Shown one piece after another: positions 1-8,405 of a DNA stretch of 43,896 nucleotides; positions within the stretch are counted from its first letter, which is position 1; every line of letters starts with the position of its first letter. A program made the translations under genes and the position numbers. This DNA is from Myxococcales bacterium (lineage in GTDB: Bacteria > Myxococcota_A > Polyangia > Haliangiales > Haliangiaceae), in assembly GCA_011526095.1 (NCBI GenBank), contig WYBA01000154.1:1-43896 (forward strand), read 5' to 3'. The notes under the pieces are model-generated. The model did not search any database. It saw only the letters and a list, made by a program, of their open reading frames with translations, and was not told the origin of the DNA.

Positions 1-166
1 CCATCCGCATCAGCACCACCTGCGTCGCGTCGTTGTACAGCGACTGCCCCGACCCCTCGACGTAGAACCCGCAGAACGCCGCCGCCTCCCGCGCCGACAT
101 CGTCAGCGCGCTCGCCGCGATCGCGGCACTCACGAACACCTTCTTCATCATCTTCACCTTCTGCAT
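1..166 (-). CDS. DUF2330 secreted protein, N-terminal part (runs off the window)
   Basis: Only the first 55 codons are inside the window; the gene continues to the left. The start is set by GAGGAA seven bases before the ATG at 166. The product opens with a Sec signal peptide (Lys/Met-rich start, Ala/Ser-rich core, AAA cleavage region) and then reads FCGFYVEGSG and LYNDATQVVLMR, the opening of DUF2330 proteins. It is nearly identical, also at the DNA level, to the same part of the gene just upstream (about 1705-1790), so the two are tandem duplicates. Its start overlaps the end of that gene by 13 bases, implying coupled translation. The function of DUF2330 is unknown; I infer an exported or surface protein. 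Confidence 0.85.
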   Translation of the reverse strand, partial: MQKVKMMKKVFVSAAIAASALTMSAREAAAFCGFYVEGSGQSLYNDATQVVLMRM

Positions 167-1860
167 CGGCGGTTCCTCGTGATGAGCATCAACCCGACGA
201 GCACGACGAGGAACGACAGCGCGCCGTCGGCGCCATCCGCTCCGCTGTCACACCCGCAACCCTGCTTCGACTCCTGCTTCGGCGCGGTCGCCGGCGGCGC
301 CTTCACCGCCGCGCCCGCGTCGGCCGGCACCTTCGTCGCCGTGTCCGGGACAGCCGCGCCGCCCGCCTTGACGTCGACCTCGGGCACGTCGGCCGCGACG
401 AGCGACGCGAGCTGGACGCCGCCGCGCGGCGCGAACGCCAGGTCCTGCGCGCCGCGCGGCGGGCGCGGCGGCTCGCCCGCCGGCGGCCCGCCCCACCGCC
501 CGCGCACCGGCGTCGCGCACTCGACCGGGCCGGTCCACTCGTGGCGGATCGCGTAGCGCGCCTGGAAGCTGTTCATGCCCGACGGCGTCGCGCCGGTCTC
601 GAGCGCGCCGCCGGCGCCGCGCACCTCGCGCCCACCGACGACCGCCGACGCCGCGCGGAACACCAGGTCCTCCGACAGCGACGTGCCGTAGCGGACGTGG
701 AGCCGGGTCAGCACGAACCCGCGCGGCGGCGGACGACGCGGGCCCGGGCTCGGCCGGCGCATCCGCGGGTCGGGCTGCGACGGCCGGTCGGCCGCCGGCA
801 CCGCCGGCGCCCCCGCCGACACGCCGCCGCCGCTCGCGCGGGCCGGCTCGTCGATCACGTCGGCGCCGAGCGTCGCGAGATCGTTCCACGTCAGCGTCGG
901 CCCCGGGCACGGATCACACGTGCTCGCGTCCCACGCGTACTCGGTGATCACCGCGCCCGGGTGCTTCTCGGCGGTGCGATCGAACAGCGCCGCGTAGAAC
1001 TCCGCGAACCGGTCGGCGGCCTCGGGCTTGAGGTCGAGGTTGGTCGGGATGAACGCGTTGGGGAGGTTCGCGATCTCGTAGCGCTGGTTGCGCGCGAGGA
1101 CGTGGACGATCAGGTCCTGGGTGCCGCTCGAGTTGATCAGCCCCAGCCGCACCGGCAGCACGAAGTCGTCGCTGTCGTAGTGGAACCGCAGCGGCGACAG
1201 CTTAGCGGCGCCGCCCTCGAACGTCACCTTGGTCGGATCGACCTTGGCGACGAAGAACTTCCACCCGCCCTCGACGTACGGCCGCAGCATCGGCTCGGCG
1301 CCGGCGGGGATCGCGTACTGCTCCTGGCGCAGCCAGGTGTCGAGGCCGGTCGAGTCCTTCGCCGACAGGATCACGATCTGGTACTCGCCGACGGTGAACT
1401 GCGCCTCGATCGTCACGCCGAGGTCGGCCTTCTTCGGGTTCGGTGGCGCCGCGCCGGGCGCGCTGCCGCGCTGGGCGCGCGAGCGGTCCTTGCGATCCCA
1501 CACGTCGGGGGCGCACGGGTCCTGCTCCCAGTACTCGACGAGCCGCGGCGAGTCCATCAGATCCACCCGCGCGAACACGTCCGCGGGCAGCGTCTTGACG
1601 TCGGCCTCCTGCAGCACGACCGGCACCGGCACGACCAGCGCGAACGCCTCGGGCGGCCCCTGGTAGTGGTTCTGCATCGACAGCACCGTGCGGGTGCCCT
1701 CGCGCATCAGCACGACCTGCGTCGCGTCGTTGTAGAGCGCCTTGCCGGAGCCCTCGACGTAGAACCCACAGAACGCGTCGGCGCGGCGCGGCGCGATCGT
1801 GATCGCGATCGCGACGATCGCGGCGCAGGCCAGGCACGACACGAGGAACGCTCGGCGCAT
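154..1860 (-). CDS. DUF2330 secreted protein with MYXO-CTERM-like tail
   Basis: A 568-residue exported protein of unknown function. The ATG at 1860 follows a G-rich stretch and begins a signal peptide ending in APRRADA, after which the mature protein starts FCGFYVEGSG. A DUF2330 domain covers roughly residues 35-340. A Pro/Arg-rich linker (about 380-420) and a second globular part follow. The last 35 residues have the pattern of a MYXO-CTERM sorting tail: GCGCDSG, a hydrophobic segment (LSFLVVLVGLML), then an Arg cluster. In that family the Cys is thought to be processed and lipidated for surface display. An in-frame extension to 2064 lacks a signal peptide at its start and crosses the hairpin repeats, so the 1860 start is preferred. 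It shares an operon with the overlapping paralogue downstream. Confidence 0.88.
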   Translation of the reverse strand: MRRAFLVSCLACAAIVAIAITIAPRRADAFCGFYVEGSGKALYNDATQVVLMREGTRTVLSMQNHYQGPPEAFALVVPVPVVLQEADVKTLPADVFARVDLMDSPRLVEYWEQDPCAPDVWDRKDRSRAQRGSAPGAAPPNPKKADLGVTIEAQFTVGEYQIVILSAKDSTGLDTWLRQEQYAIPAGAEPMLRPYVEGGWKFFVAKVDPTKVTFEGGAAKLSPLRFHYDSDDFVLPVRLGLINSSGTQDLIVHVLARNQRYEIANLPNAFIPTNLDLKPEAADRFAEFYAALFDRTAEKHPGAVITEYAWDASTCDPCPGPTLTWNDLATLGADVIDEPARASGGGVSAGAPAVPAADRPSQPDPRMRRPSPGPRRPPPRGFVLTRLHVRYGTSLSEDLVFRAASAVVGGREVRGAGGALETGATPSGMNSFQARYAIRHEWTGPVECATPVRGRWGGPPAGEPPRPPRGAQDLAFAPRGGVQLASLVAADVPEVDVKAGGAAVPDTATKVPADAGAAVKAPPATAPKQESKQGCGCDSGADGADGALSFLVVLVGLMLITRNRRCRR

Positions 1861-1963
1861 GATCCCCCCAGGGAGCGGTCGGGGCACGAGCATAGACCAA
1901 CGCACCGGGCGCGAGCTTGGCCTGCAGAACAATGTCCACGCGGCGTTACAAGTGACGCGAGCC

Positions 1964-2011
1964 GGCGCGGGCACCGCGCCGAAGGCGCGGGCACCGCGCC
2001 GAAGGCGCGGG
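1964..2011. repeat. 20-bp tandem repeat of small hairpins
   Basis: A 20-base unit occurs about 2.4 times in the 216-base gap between divergent genes. Each unit is an arm GGCGCGG, a 3-base loop GCA, the matching arm CCGCGCC and a GAA spacer. The period is close to two DNA turns, so identical sites would lie on one face of the helix. A binding site or a terminator-like insulator are both possible. The rest of the gap holds only weak promoter-like sequence, for example TATGCT read leftward near 1890. Confidence 0.6.
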
Positions 2012-2076
2012 AGCGCCGGGAGCGAGCGTTCAAGTCCGGTGCGCGCGCGACCGGAATTGGTCATGATCGTCGTACC

Positions 2077-2958
2077 GTGCGCGCGCCTCGCTCGATCCTG
2101 CTGGCGCTCGCGAGCCTGGTGCTCGCGCGCGCGCCGTCGCGCGCCCGCGCCGACGGCGAGCGCACGGCCGATCGCGCGCCCGATCGCGTGATCGAAGCGT
2201 GGGTCGGGACCTGGCGCGGCGACGCGACGTGGAAGGGCTGCACGGCGCCCGGGCCCGAGGCGCTGACGCTGGCGCTGACGTGGCAGGACGGCGGCGCCGC
2301 GCTCGACGGCGCCGCGGTGTTCGATCCGCTCGGCGCGCTGTGGCTCGAGCGCGGCGACGGCGGCGCGCTGCGCGTCGTCCAGGACGACGTCACGATCGAG
2401 CTGGCGCCGGCGCGGCCGCGCAAGGGCAAGGCCGCGCGCCGCGCCACGCTGAGCCTGCGCACCACCTCGCAGTGCACGATGACCGCGCGCCTGACCCGCG
2501 ACACCACCGGCATCGCCGCGTGCGACGACCTCGTCGCGCTCGCCGCCGCGGCGCCCGGGTGCGACGGCGTCACCGTCGCCGACGCCGTGCTCGCCGACGC
2601 CGACACCTGGCCCACGCTCACCGGCAAGGCGCGCAAGGCCGCGGCGCGGGCGTGCGCGGCCGCGGCCGACACCGTGCGCGGCGACCTCGCCGCCGCCGAC
2701 TGTCTCCCCCTCGCCCCCGGCGAGGATCCGTCGCAGATCGCCGCGTGCGCGCCGGCCTGGCAGCTCGCCGCGCGGGTGTCGCGGTGCACGCGGCTGCCGG
2801 TCGAGACCCAGCAGGCCGCGATCGCCGGCACCGCGCAGCTCCGCCGCTCGCTCCGCGCCTCCGCCGGCAAGGCGTCGGCGAACGAGCTCGCCGCCGAGAT
2901 GTGCAAGGCGGTCGCCGAGGACCTGCAGCTGCTGCTCGACCTGCGCGGCTGCCCGTAG
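2077..2958 (+). CDS. Secreted protein, inverted paralogue of the next gene
   Basis: The predicted product has 293 residues and no family I recognise. The GTG at 2077 starts directly before a signal peptide (LLALASLVLARAPSRARA). Longer upstream extensions in this frame read Arg-rich and antisense to the DUF2330 gene, so they are rejected. Landmarks are WVGTWRGDATWKGC near the mature N-terminus, a beta-rich segment, then GIAACD and an Ala/Cys-rich helical half with evenly spaced Cys. The same landmarks in the same order appear in the leftward gene 2959-3813, which makes them paralogues. The opening resembles small beta-barrel or lipocalin-like domains, but that is a guess. Its stop codon abuts the stop of the convergent neighbour with no gap. 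Confidence 0.75.
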   Translation: MRAPRSILLALASLVLARAPSRARADGERTADRAPDRVIEAWVGTWRGDATWKGCTAPGPEALTLALTWQDGGAALDGAAVFDPLGALWLERGDGGALRVVQDDVTIELAPARPRKGKAARRATLSLRTTSQCTMTARLTRDTTGIAACDDLVALAAAAPGCDGVTVADAVLADADTWPTLTGKARKAAARACAAAADTVRGDLAAADCLPLAPGEDPSQIAACAPAWQLAARVSRCTRLPVETQQAAIAGTAQLRRSLRASAGKASANELAAEMCKAVAEDLQLLLDLRGCP

Positions 2959-3813
2959 CTACAGCGGGCAGCCGAGCGCGTTCGCGCCCTGACGGAGCGC
3001 CTCGGTCGCGGTCTTGCACGCGTCGTTCACCTGGACGCGGACGTCGTCCGGCACCTGCCCCGCTTGCCGCCAGCCCTCGAGCATCGCGTCCATCCCCTGG
3101 CGCGCGGCGTCACGCGTCTCCTGAGGGATCTTGTCGCACCGCAGGTAGCGCTCCAGGTCGTCGATGTACTGGTCGCACCACACGTACCCCGTGCGCGCAG
3201 CGCCGGCGGCGCCGCCCCCGGTGAGGCACTGCCGCGTGCCCAGGTCGGCGCGCAGCGTGGCCGCGTCGGCCTCGCACCGCGCCGCCTGCGCCTTCTTCTT
3301 CTTGCCGGTGAGCTTCTTCCACGCCTTGCGGTCCGCCGCCGCGTCGCCCGCCGCGGTCCCGCCGCAGCCGGCGTCGACCTCGCGCAGCGCCAGCGCCGCG
3401 TCGCACGCCGCGATCCCCGACGACGTGCGGGTCAGCGTCGCCTTCGCGGTGCACCCGCCCGCCGTCTTCATCGCCAGCTTCACGCCCTTCTTGCCCCACG
3501 TCAGCGTCAGCGACAGGTCGTCGCGCGGCGCGCTCAGCGCGGCGAGGGCCGCGGCGAAGTCGACGTCGCCGAGCCCCTCCATCAGGGTGTCGCCGTCGAG
3601 CGTGATCGTCCCGCGCGCGGCGACCAGCGTCAGCGCCAGCTTCTTCGACCCGGCCGTGGTGCAGCCCTTCCACGTCGCCTTGCCGGTCCACGTCCCGACC
3701 CAGCGCTCGGCGACGTCGGCCGACTGCGCCTCGGCCCGCCCCGCCGCCGCCATCACCACGACCGCGGCCACCGCCGCGACGACCGCCGCGCCTGCCTGGC
3801 TTCGCCTCGTCAT
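2959..3813 (-). CDS. Secreted protein, paralogue of 2077-2958
   Basis: A 284-residue exported protein with a clear signal peptide (hydrophobic Ala/Val core ending AAGRAEAQ). It shares WVGTWTGKATWKGC, a beta-rich block ending LTLTWGKKGVKL, then TLTRTSSGIAACD, a Lys-rich LTGKKKK stretch, and an Ala/Cys-rich helical C-terminus ending GCPL with the plus-strand neighbour. The ATG at 3813 overlaps the TGA of the upstream permease gene (ATGA), and GGAGGGC lies just before it. An ATG nine bases further up (3822) is an alternative. Regular Cys spacing suggests disulfides and an extracytoplasmic location. Function unknown. Confidence 0.78.
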   Translation of the reverse strand: MTRRSQAGAAVVAAVAAVVVMAAAGRAEAQSADVAERWVGTWTGKATWKGCTTAGSKKLALTLVAARGTITLDGDTLMEGLGDVDFAAALAALSAPRDDLSLTLTWGKKGVKLAMKTAGGCTAKATLTRTSSGIAACDAALALREVDAGCGGTAAGDAAADRKAWKKLTGKKKKAQAARCEADAATLRADLGTRQCLTGGGAAGAARTGYVWCDQYIDDLERYLRCDKIPQETRDAARQGMDAMLEGWRQAGQVPDDVRVQVNDACKTATEALRQGANALGCPL

Positions 3814-5186
3814 GCCCTCCATCGTGCCACGAGCCGGCCGGCGAGCCACACCGCGACGCCGGCCGCGATCGTGCCCAGCGCCCACCGCGCCTCGCCCAGG
3901 TTCTGGTCGAGCTGGGCGTACGCGATCCACGCCGAGCTCGCGACGAAGATCGCCGGCGTCACCGGGTAGCCCCACGTGCGGTACGGCCGCGGCGCGTCGG
4001 GGCGGGTGAACCGCAGCACGACGACCGCGGCGACCGCGAGCGCCGCGAAGATCGCCAGCGTGAACCCGACGTAGCGGATCACCTCGCCGAGCTGACCGAT
4101 CAGGATCACCGCGCACGCCAGCGCGCCCTGCAGCACGATCGCCACCCACGGCACGCCGCGCGACGACCTTCGCGCGAGCACGCGCGGCAGCGCGCCGTCC
4201 TCGGCCATCGCGGCGTAGACGCGCGGCCCCGCCATCACCATCGCGCTCACCGCGGACACCAGCCCGAGCGCGATCAGCGTCGACAGCAGCGTCCCGGCCG
4301 CCTCGCCGAACAGCGCGCGCGCCGCGGCGTCGCCGACCTCGACGATCGGCCCGCCGCCGGCGCCGGTCGCCAGGTACGCCGGGTCGAGCGCCCACAGGAA
4401 CGTCAGGTTGAGGCCGACGTAGAGCACGGTGACCAGCGCGGTCCCGGCGAGCAGCGCGCGCGGGATCGTGCGCGCCGGGTCGCGGATGTCGCCGGCGATG
4501 TACGCCGCGGCGTTCCACCCCGAGTACGCGAAGCTCACGTACATCAGCGCGATCGCGAAGTCGTGGGTCGCGACCGTCGCCAGGCCGTCGCCGCGCGCCT
4601 GCAGGTGCGACGCGTCGCCGTCGCCGAGCAGCAGGCCCGCGACGATGAACCCGACGATCAGCGTCGCCTTGGCGATCGACAGCGCCGCCTGGACCCGGCC
4701 GCCGACGACGGTGTCGATCGCGTGCATCGCGGTCATCGCGATCACCAGGCCGCACGCCAGCGCCTTGGCCTCGTCGGGCCCGGCGAGGCCCGGCGCGACC
4801 GCGCCGGTGTACGCCGCGAACGCCAGCGCGGCCGCGGCGATCGGCGCGGAGAACCCCGCGAACAGCGACACCCAGCCGGACAGGAACCCGACGAGCGGGT
4901 GGAACGCCTCGCGCAGGTAGACGTACTCGCCGCCGGCCCTGGGCATCATCGCGCCGAGCTCGGCGTAGGCCGCGGCGCCGCACAGCGCGAGCACGCCGCC
5001 GACCACCCACGCGGTCAGCATCGTCCCCGGATCGCCCAGCCCCGCCGCCTGGAACCCGGCGGAGGTGAACACGCCGGTGCCGATCATGTTGGCGACGACG
5101 ATCGCCGCGGCGACGACGAACCCGAGCCGGCGCGGCGGCTCGCCGGCGCCGCGCGCGTCCGCGGCGCCTGGCTCGGGCGCCGTCAC
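3810..5186 (-). CDS. APC-family amino acid permease
   Basis: A 458-residue integral membrane protein of the amino acid-polyamine-organocation (APC) superfamily. The first membrane segment carries NMIGTGVFTSAGFQ, matching the family's helix-1 glycine motif that contacts the amino-acid backbone, followed by AELGAMMPRAGGEYVYL, the classic second-helix/loop signature. About a dozen hydrophobic segments follow, and the length is usual for the family. Substrate cannot be read from sequence. The start is GTG at 5186, six bases from the stop of the esterase gene, with only a weak ribosome-binding site; a coupled start is likely. It sits third in a leftward run of esterase-type and exported proteins, so a physiological link is possible but unproven. 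Confidence 0.9.
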   Translation of the reverse strand: MTAPEPGAADARGAGEPPRRLGFVVAAAIVVANMIGTGVFTSAGFQAAGLGDPGTMLTAWVVGGVLALCGAAAYAELGAMMPRAGGEYVYLREAFHPLVGFLSGWVSLFAGFSAPIAAAALAFAAYTGAVAPGLAGPDEAKALACGLVIAMTAMHAIDTVVGGRVQAALSIAKATLIVGFIVAGLLLGDGDASHLQARGDGLATVATHDFAIALMYVSFAYSGWNAAAYIAGDIRDPARTIPRALLAGTALVTVLYVGLNLTFLWALDPAYLATGAGGGPIVEVGDAAARALFGEAAGTLLSTLIALGLVSAVSAMVMAGPRVYAAMAEDGALPRVLARRSSRGVPWVAIVLQGALACAVILIGQLGEVIRYVGFTLAIFAALAVAAVVVLRFTRPDAPRPYRTWGYPVTPAIFVASSAWIAYAQLDQNLGEARWALGTIAAGVAVWLAGRLVARWRA

Positions 5187-5192
5187 GGACGC

Positions 5193-6239
5193 TCAGCCCG
5201 CGGCGAGCCCGAGGTGGACGTCGTGCCGGCTGCGGCGCAGCCGCAGGTGACGATCGAGGAACGCCAGCGCGTCGCGCCAGCACCGCCGCGCGTCGCGATC
5301 CCAGACCAGGGCGTGGAACGCATGGATGCCGCCCGGGTAATACCGCGCCTCGCACGGCACACCGAGCGCGCCGAGCGCCTTTTCGAGCCGCCGCGTGTCG
5401 TCGAGCAGCGGATCGCGCGTACCGACCGCGGCGAAGAACGGCGGCAGCGGCCGCGCCAGCTCCGGCGCGCCGCGCTCGAGCACGACGAGCGGATCGGCGA
5501 GGTCCTGCAGCGCGCCGTGATCGCGGCGCTGCAGGTAGACGTCGGAGCAGTTGTGGATCGCGCCGGACAGCCACGCCGGCATCGGCCGCCGCGCGGCGAA
5601 CCGCTGCGGGTTCGACACCTGCAGCAGCGCGCAGAACGGCAGCGCCGCGTGCGGCGTGACGCCGGTGTCGAACGCGCGCCGCGCCCACGGCTCGGGCCGG
5701 CGGGTGTGCGTGCACAGGGTCAGCGCGGTGACGAGGTTGCCGCCCGCCGACTCGCCGGCGACGGCGACGCGCCCGAGATCGCCGCCGAGCGCCTCGACGT
5801 GGCGCACCATCCACTCCCAGCCCAGGCACACGTCCTCGATCGCCGCGGGGAACGGGTGCTCGGGCGCGAGCCGGTAGCTGAGGTTGACGACGAGGTAGCC
5901 GTGGCGCGCGAACGCCAGGCCCATCAGCCAGTGGGTGTCCTTGGACAGCAGGCTGAACGCGCCGCCGTGGACGTAGAACACCACCGGCCACGGGCCCGGC
6001 CGCGACCGCGGGCGATAGACGTCGAGCAGGTGCGCCGGCGACGACGAGCCCGGCACGTACGGCAGATCGCGCAGCACGTCGACGCCGTGCGCCGACGGGC
6101 GCGCGCGCGGGTGCAGCCGCCCGACCTTGGCCAGCGCGGTGAGCGCGCCGTTGGACACCAGGCTGAACGGGCTGCGGCGGATCCGCACCGCCTCGATCTC
6201 GAACGCGTCGCGCCACGGGCGCAGGGTGCGCGTGCTCAT
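5193..6239 (-). CDS. Alpha/beta hydrolase (HSL-type esterase/lipase)
   Basis: A 348-residue hydrolase of the hormone-sensitive-lipase-like family. It shows the oxyanion motif HGGAF (about residues 91-95), the nucleophile elbow GESAGG (Ser about 164), an acid region DPLLDD and a C-terminal GGIHAFH supplying the catalytic His. YRLAPEHPFP between them is typical of this family. Substrates are probably short-chain acyl esters. No signal peptide is visible, so it is likely cytoplasmic. GGAGGA lies seven bases before the ATG at 6239, and that ATG overlaps the TGA of the upstream SpoIID-like gene (ATGA), so the two are translated together. Confidence 0.9.
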   Translation of the reverse strand: MSTRTLRPWRDAFEIEAVRIRRSPFSLVSNGALTALAKVGRLHPRARPSAHGVDVLRDLPYVPGSSSPAHLLDVYRPRSRPGPWPVVFYVHGGAFSLLSKDTHWLMGLAFARHGYLVVNLSYRLAPEHPFPAAIEDVCLGWEWMVRHVEALGGDLGRVAVAGESAGGNLVTALTLCTHTRRPEPWARRAFDTGVTPHAALPFCALLQVSNPQRFAARRPMPAWLSGAIHNCSDVYLQRRDHGALQDLADPLVVLERGAPELARPLPPFFAAVGTRDPLLDDTRRLEKALGALGVPCEARYYPGGIHAFHALVWDRDARRCWRDALAFLDRHLRLRRSRHDVHLGLAAG

Positions 6240-7135
6240 CTTCTTCCTCCGCGCCGGCGCCGGCCGCGCCGGGCACGCTTGCCCCACGGCATGGGCGCGA
6301 GCGCCAGCGCGAGCGCGACGAGCCACATCCCCGACGCCGCGCCGATCGCGCAGCCGCCGGTGGCGTCGCCGTCGATCCCGCCGCCGCCGCCGCCCGCCGC
6401 GTCCGGACCGCCGCCGGGCCCCGCGTCGGGACCTCCCGGCAGCGGCTCGACGCACGCGCCCTCGGCCTGGACGATCCCGATGTCCTCGCCGTAGTAGAAG
6501 CGCAGGATCGAGCGGACGTCCCACCCCTGCTCGGCGAGGCAGTGCGAGCCGTTCTGCGACATGCACCCGCGGTTGGCGTGGTTCGCCGGGTCGACGAAGC
6601 CGAGCTCGGTCTGGGTGATCTCGTCCCCCGACTTGCCCTGGTTGTAGGTGACCCAGACCTCGGTGCTCGTGGGATCGTCGGTGCCGCCGACGCAGTCGGG
6701 GCCGTCCTGCAGCGCCCCGGCGACGTAGAACGCGGCGACCTGGGTCGCGGCGTCGCCCGCGTCGGGCGGGTAACGCAGCACCAGCCCCGACGTCGCGCGC
6801 GCCGCCGCGAGGTGCTGCTCGCCCGGCGGCCGGCCGCAGGTGTAGACCTGATCGCCGGTGCCGTCGCCGATCGAGCCGGTGCGCTCGAGCCGGTAGTAGA
6901 GGTAGCTGCGCGCGGCGATCGCCTGCGCCTCGAGCGCGGCCTGATCCGCCGCGCCGTTCTCGCACGCGACGACGTGCGGCAGGTAGTCGGTCTCGACGTC
7001 GACGACGACGTCGCCGCCCGCGGTCTCGACCGTCGCCTGGCAGAACGCGGTCAGCCCGTAGGTGCCCTCGGTCAGCCGGTCGCCGCCGCAGGCGACGAGC
7101 AGCAAGGGCGGCAGGGCGAGCAGCGCGCGGCGCAC
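6236..7135 (-). CDS. SpoIID/LytB-domain lipoprotein with Cys/Arg C-terminal tail
   Basis: A 299-residue protein. The GTG start at 7135 opens a lipoprotein signal (LLALPPLLLVACGG). The core contains LEAQAIAARSYLYYRL, the best-conserved helix of SpoIID/LytB domains; sporulation SpoIID is a peptidoglycan lytic transglycosylase that cuts at denuded glycan. The end of that domain is seen near SILRFYYGEDIGI. A Gly/Pro/Asp-rich linker and a tail of Gly-Cys, one hydrophobic segment and an Arg cluster follow, resembling MYXO-CTERM sorting tails, though less exact than in the DUF2330 protein. A TACATT hexamer lies six bases before the GTG, suggesting a leaderless message. Cell-wall remodelling is the probable role. 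Confidence 0.75.
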   Translation of the reverse strand: MRRALLALPPLLLVACGGDRLTEGTYGLTAFCQATVETAGGDVVVDVETDYLPHVVACENGAADQAALEAQAIAARSYLYYRLERTGSIGDGTGDQVYTCGRPPGEQHLAAARATSGLVLRYPPDAGDAATQVAAFYVAGALQDGPDCVGGTDDPTSTEVWVTYNQGKSGDEITQTELGFVDPANHANRGCMSQNGSHCLAEQGWDVRSILRFYYGEDIGIVQAEGACVEPLPGGPDAGPGGGPDAAGGGGGGIDGDATGGCAIGAASGMWLVALALALAPMPWGKRARRGRRRRGGRR

Positions 7136-7161
7136 GGGCGGAATGTACCGCGCCGGCGCCG

Positions 7162-8343
7162 CTACTGCTGCGGAATCTCCTGCAGCGTGACGTCGACCTC
7201 GCGCTCGGCGGCGCCCTGCTTGATCCGCACCTTGACCGTGTCGCCGACCTTGTGGCGGTCGAGCGCCTTGAACAGATCGACCTGCGCGGCGATCGGCGCG
7301 CCCTCGATCGCGACGATCACGTCGCCGAGCACGAACCGCCCGGCGGGGTCCTTCTTCACGCCGCCGAGGCCGGCGCGATCGGCCGCGCTCCCCGGCTGGA
7401 TGTCCATGATGATCACGCCGCGCACGCCCATCTTCTGCGCGAGCTGATCCGAGCCGATCGAGATGCCGAGCCCGGGCCGCTTGAGCGTGCCGCCGCTCGA
7501 GATGATCTGCGGGACGATCGAGTTGACCGTGTCGACGGGGACCGCGAAGCCGATGCCGGCGTACGCGCCCGACGGGCTGTAGATCGCCGTGTTGACGCCG
7601 ATCAGGTTGCCCTGGCTGTCGAGCAGCGGGCCGCCCGAGTTGCCGGGGTTGATCGCGGCGTCGGTCTGGATGACGTCGTTGATCGGCCGGCCGGTGATGC
7701 TCTTGATCTCGCGGCCCAGACCCGAGATCACGCCGGTCGTGAGCGTCTGGTCGAAGCCGAACGGGTTGCCGATCGCCAGGACCTTCTGCCCGACCTTGAG
7801 GCTCGACGAGCTGCCGATCTTGAGCTCGGCCAGCTTCGACGACGGCGCGTCGATCCGCAGCACCGCGAGGTCCTTGTCCGGCGCCTTGCCGACGATCTTG
7901 GCGGCGTAGGTCGTGCCGTCGGACAGCGTGACCTGGGCCGAGTCGCCGCCCTGGATCACGTGGAAGTTGGTGACGACGTGGCCGGAGGAGTCCCACACGA
8001 AGCCGGTGCCGGTGCCCTTGGGCATGTCGGTCACGTCCATCGTGAACCGGTCGCGCACGCTCGCCAGCGAGGTGATGTGCACGACCGAGCGCGACGCGTT
8101 CTCGAACACCTGGATCGTCGCGGTCTCGTCGGCGCCGAGATCCTGCGGGATCACGACCTGATGGGGCTGGAAGCTCGACGCCGGCGGGCCCGCCTGGGCG
8201 CGGCCGCGACGCTGCTCGACGACCATGAAGATCAGCACGCCCGCGACGACGAGGAGCAGGACGGCGAGCCACAGGGTCAGCGCCGAGCCCTGCCGGCGGG
8301 AGAACGGTTGCGGAGCTTGCTGCACCAGGGGGGAGTGTGACAC
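7162..8343 (-). CDS. HtrA/DegP-type serine protease with one PDZ domain
   Basis: A 393-residue membrane-anchored periplasmic protease. A single N-terminal membrane segment (about residues 21-42) is followed by a trypsin-like domain with all three catalytic residues in context: His in VTNFHVI (about 128), Asp in KDLAVLRI (about 158) and Ser in NPGNSGGPL (about 236). One PDZ domain follows (about 290-390). One PDZ and an N-terminal anchor match the DegS/HhoA arrangement rather than two-PDZ DegP. The GTG at 8343 has a TGAGG site six bases upstream. Likely roles are envelope quality control or regulated cleavage of a membrane partner. The ECF sigma gene lies two genes upstream, but no anti-sigma gene is nearby. 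Confidence 0.93.
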   Translation of the reverse strand: MSHSPLVQQAPQPFSRRQGSALTLWLAVLLLVVAGVLIFMVVEQRRGRAQAGPPASSFQPHQVVIPQDLGADETATIQVFENASRSVVHITSLASVRDRFTMDVTDMPKGTGTGFVWDSSGHVVTNFHVIQGGDSAQVTLSDGTTYAAKIVGKAPDKDLAVLRIDAPSSKLAELKIGSSSSLKVGQKVLAIGNPFGFDQTLTTGVISGLGREIKSITGRPINDVIQTDAAINPGNSGGPLLDSQGNLIGVNTAIYSPSGAYAGIGFAVPVDTVNSIVPQIISSGGTLKRPGLGISIGSDQLAQKMGVRGVIIMDIQPGSAADRAGLGGVKKDPAGRFVLGDVIVAIEGAPIAAQVDLFKALDRHKVGDTVKVRIKQGAAEREVDVTLQEIPQQ

Positions 8344-8405
8344 GGCTGGCCTCACGCGGGCATGAACCCCGGGGCGCGCCGCGGACATTCCCGGGCGGTG
8401 CCCGG

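Noticed and set aside
2959..6276. A leftward open frame of about 1100 codons through the permease and esterase
   Set aside because: Only its last 284 codons have a signal peptide and sensible composition. The rest is Arg/Ala-rich and reads the real permease and esterase genes in the wrong frame.
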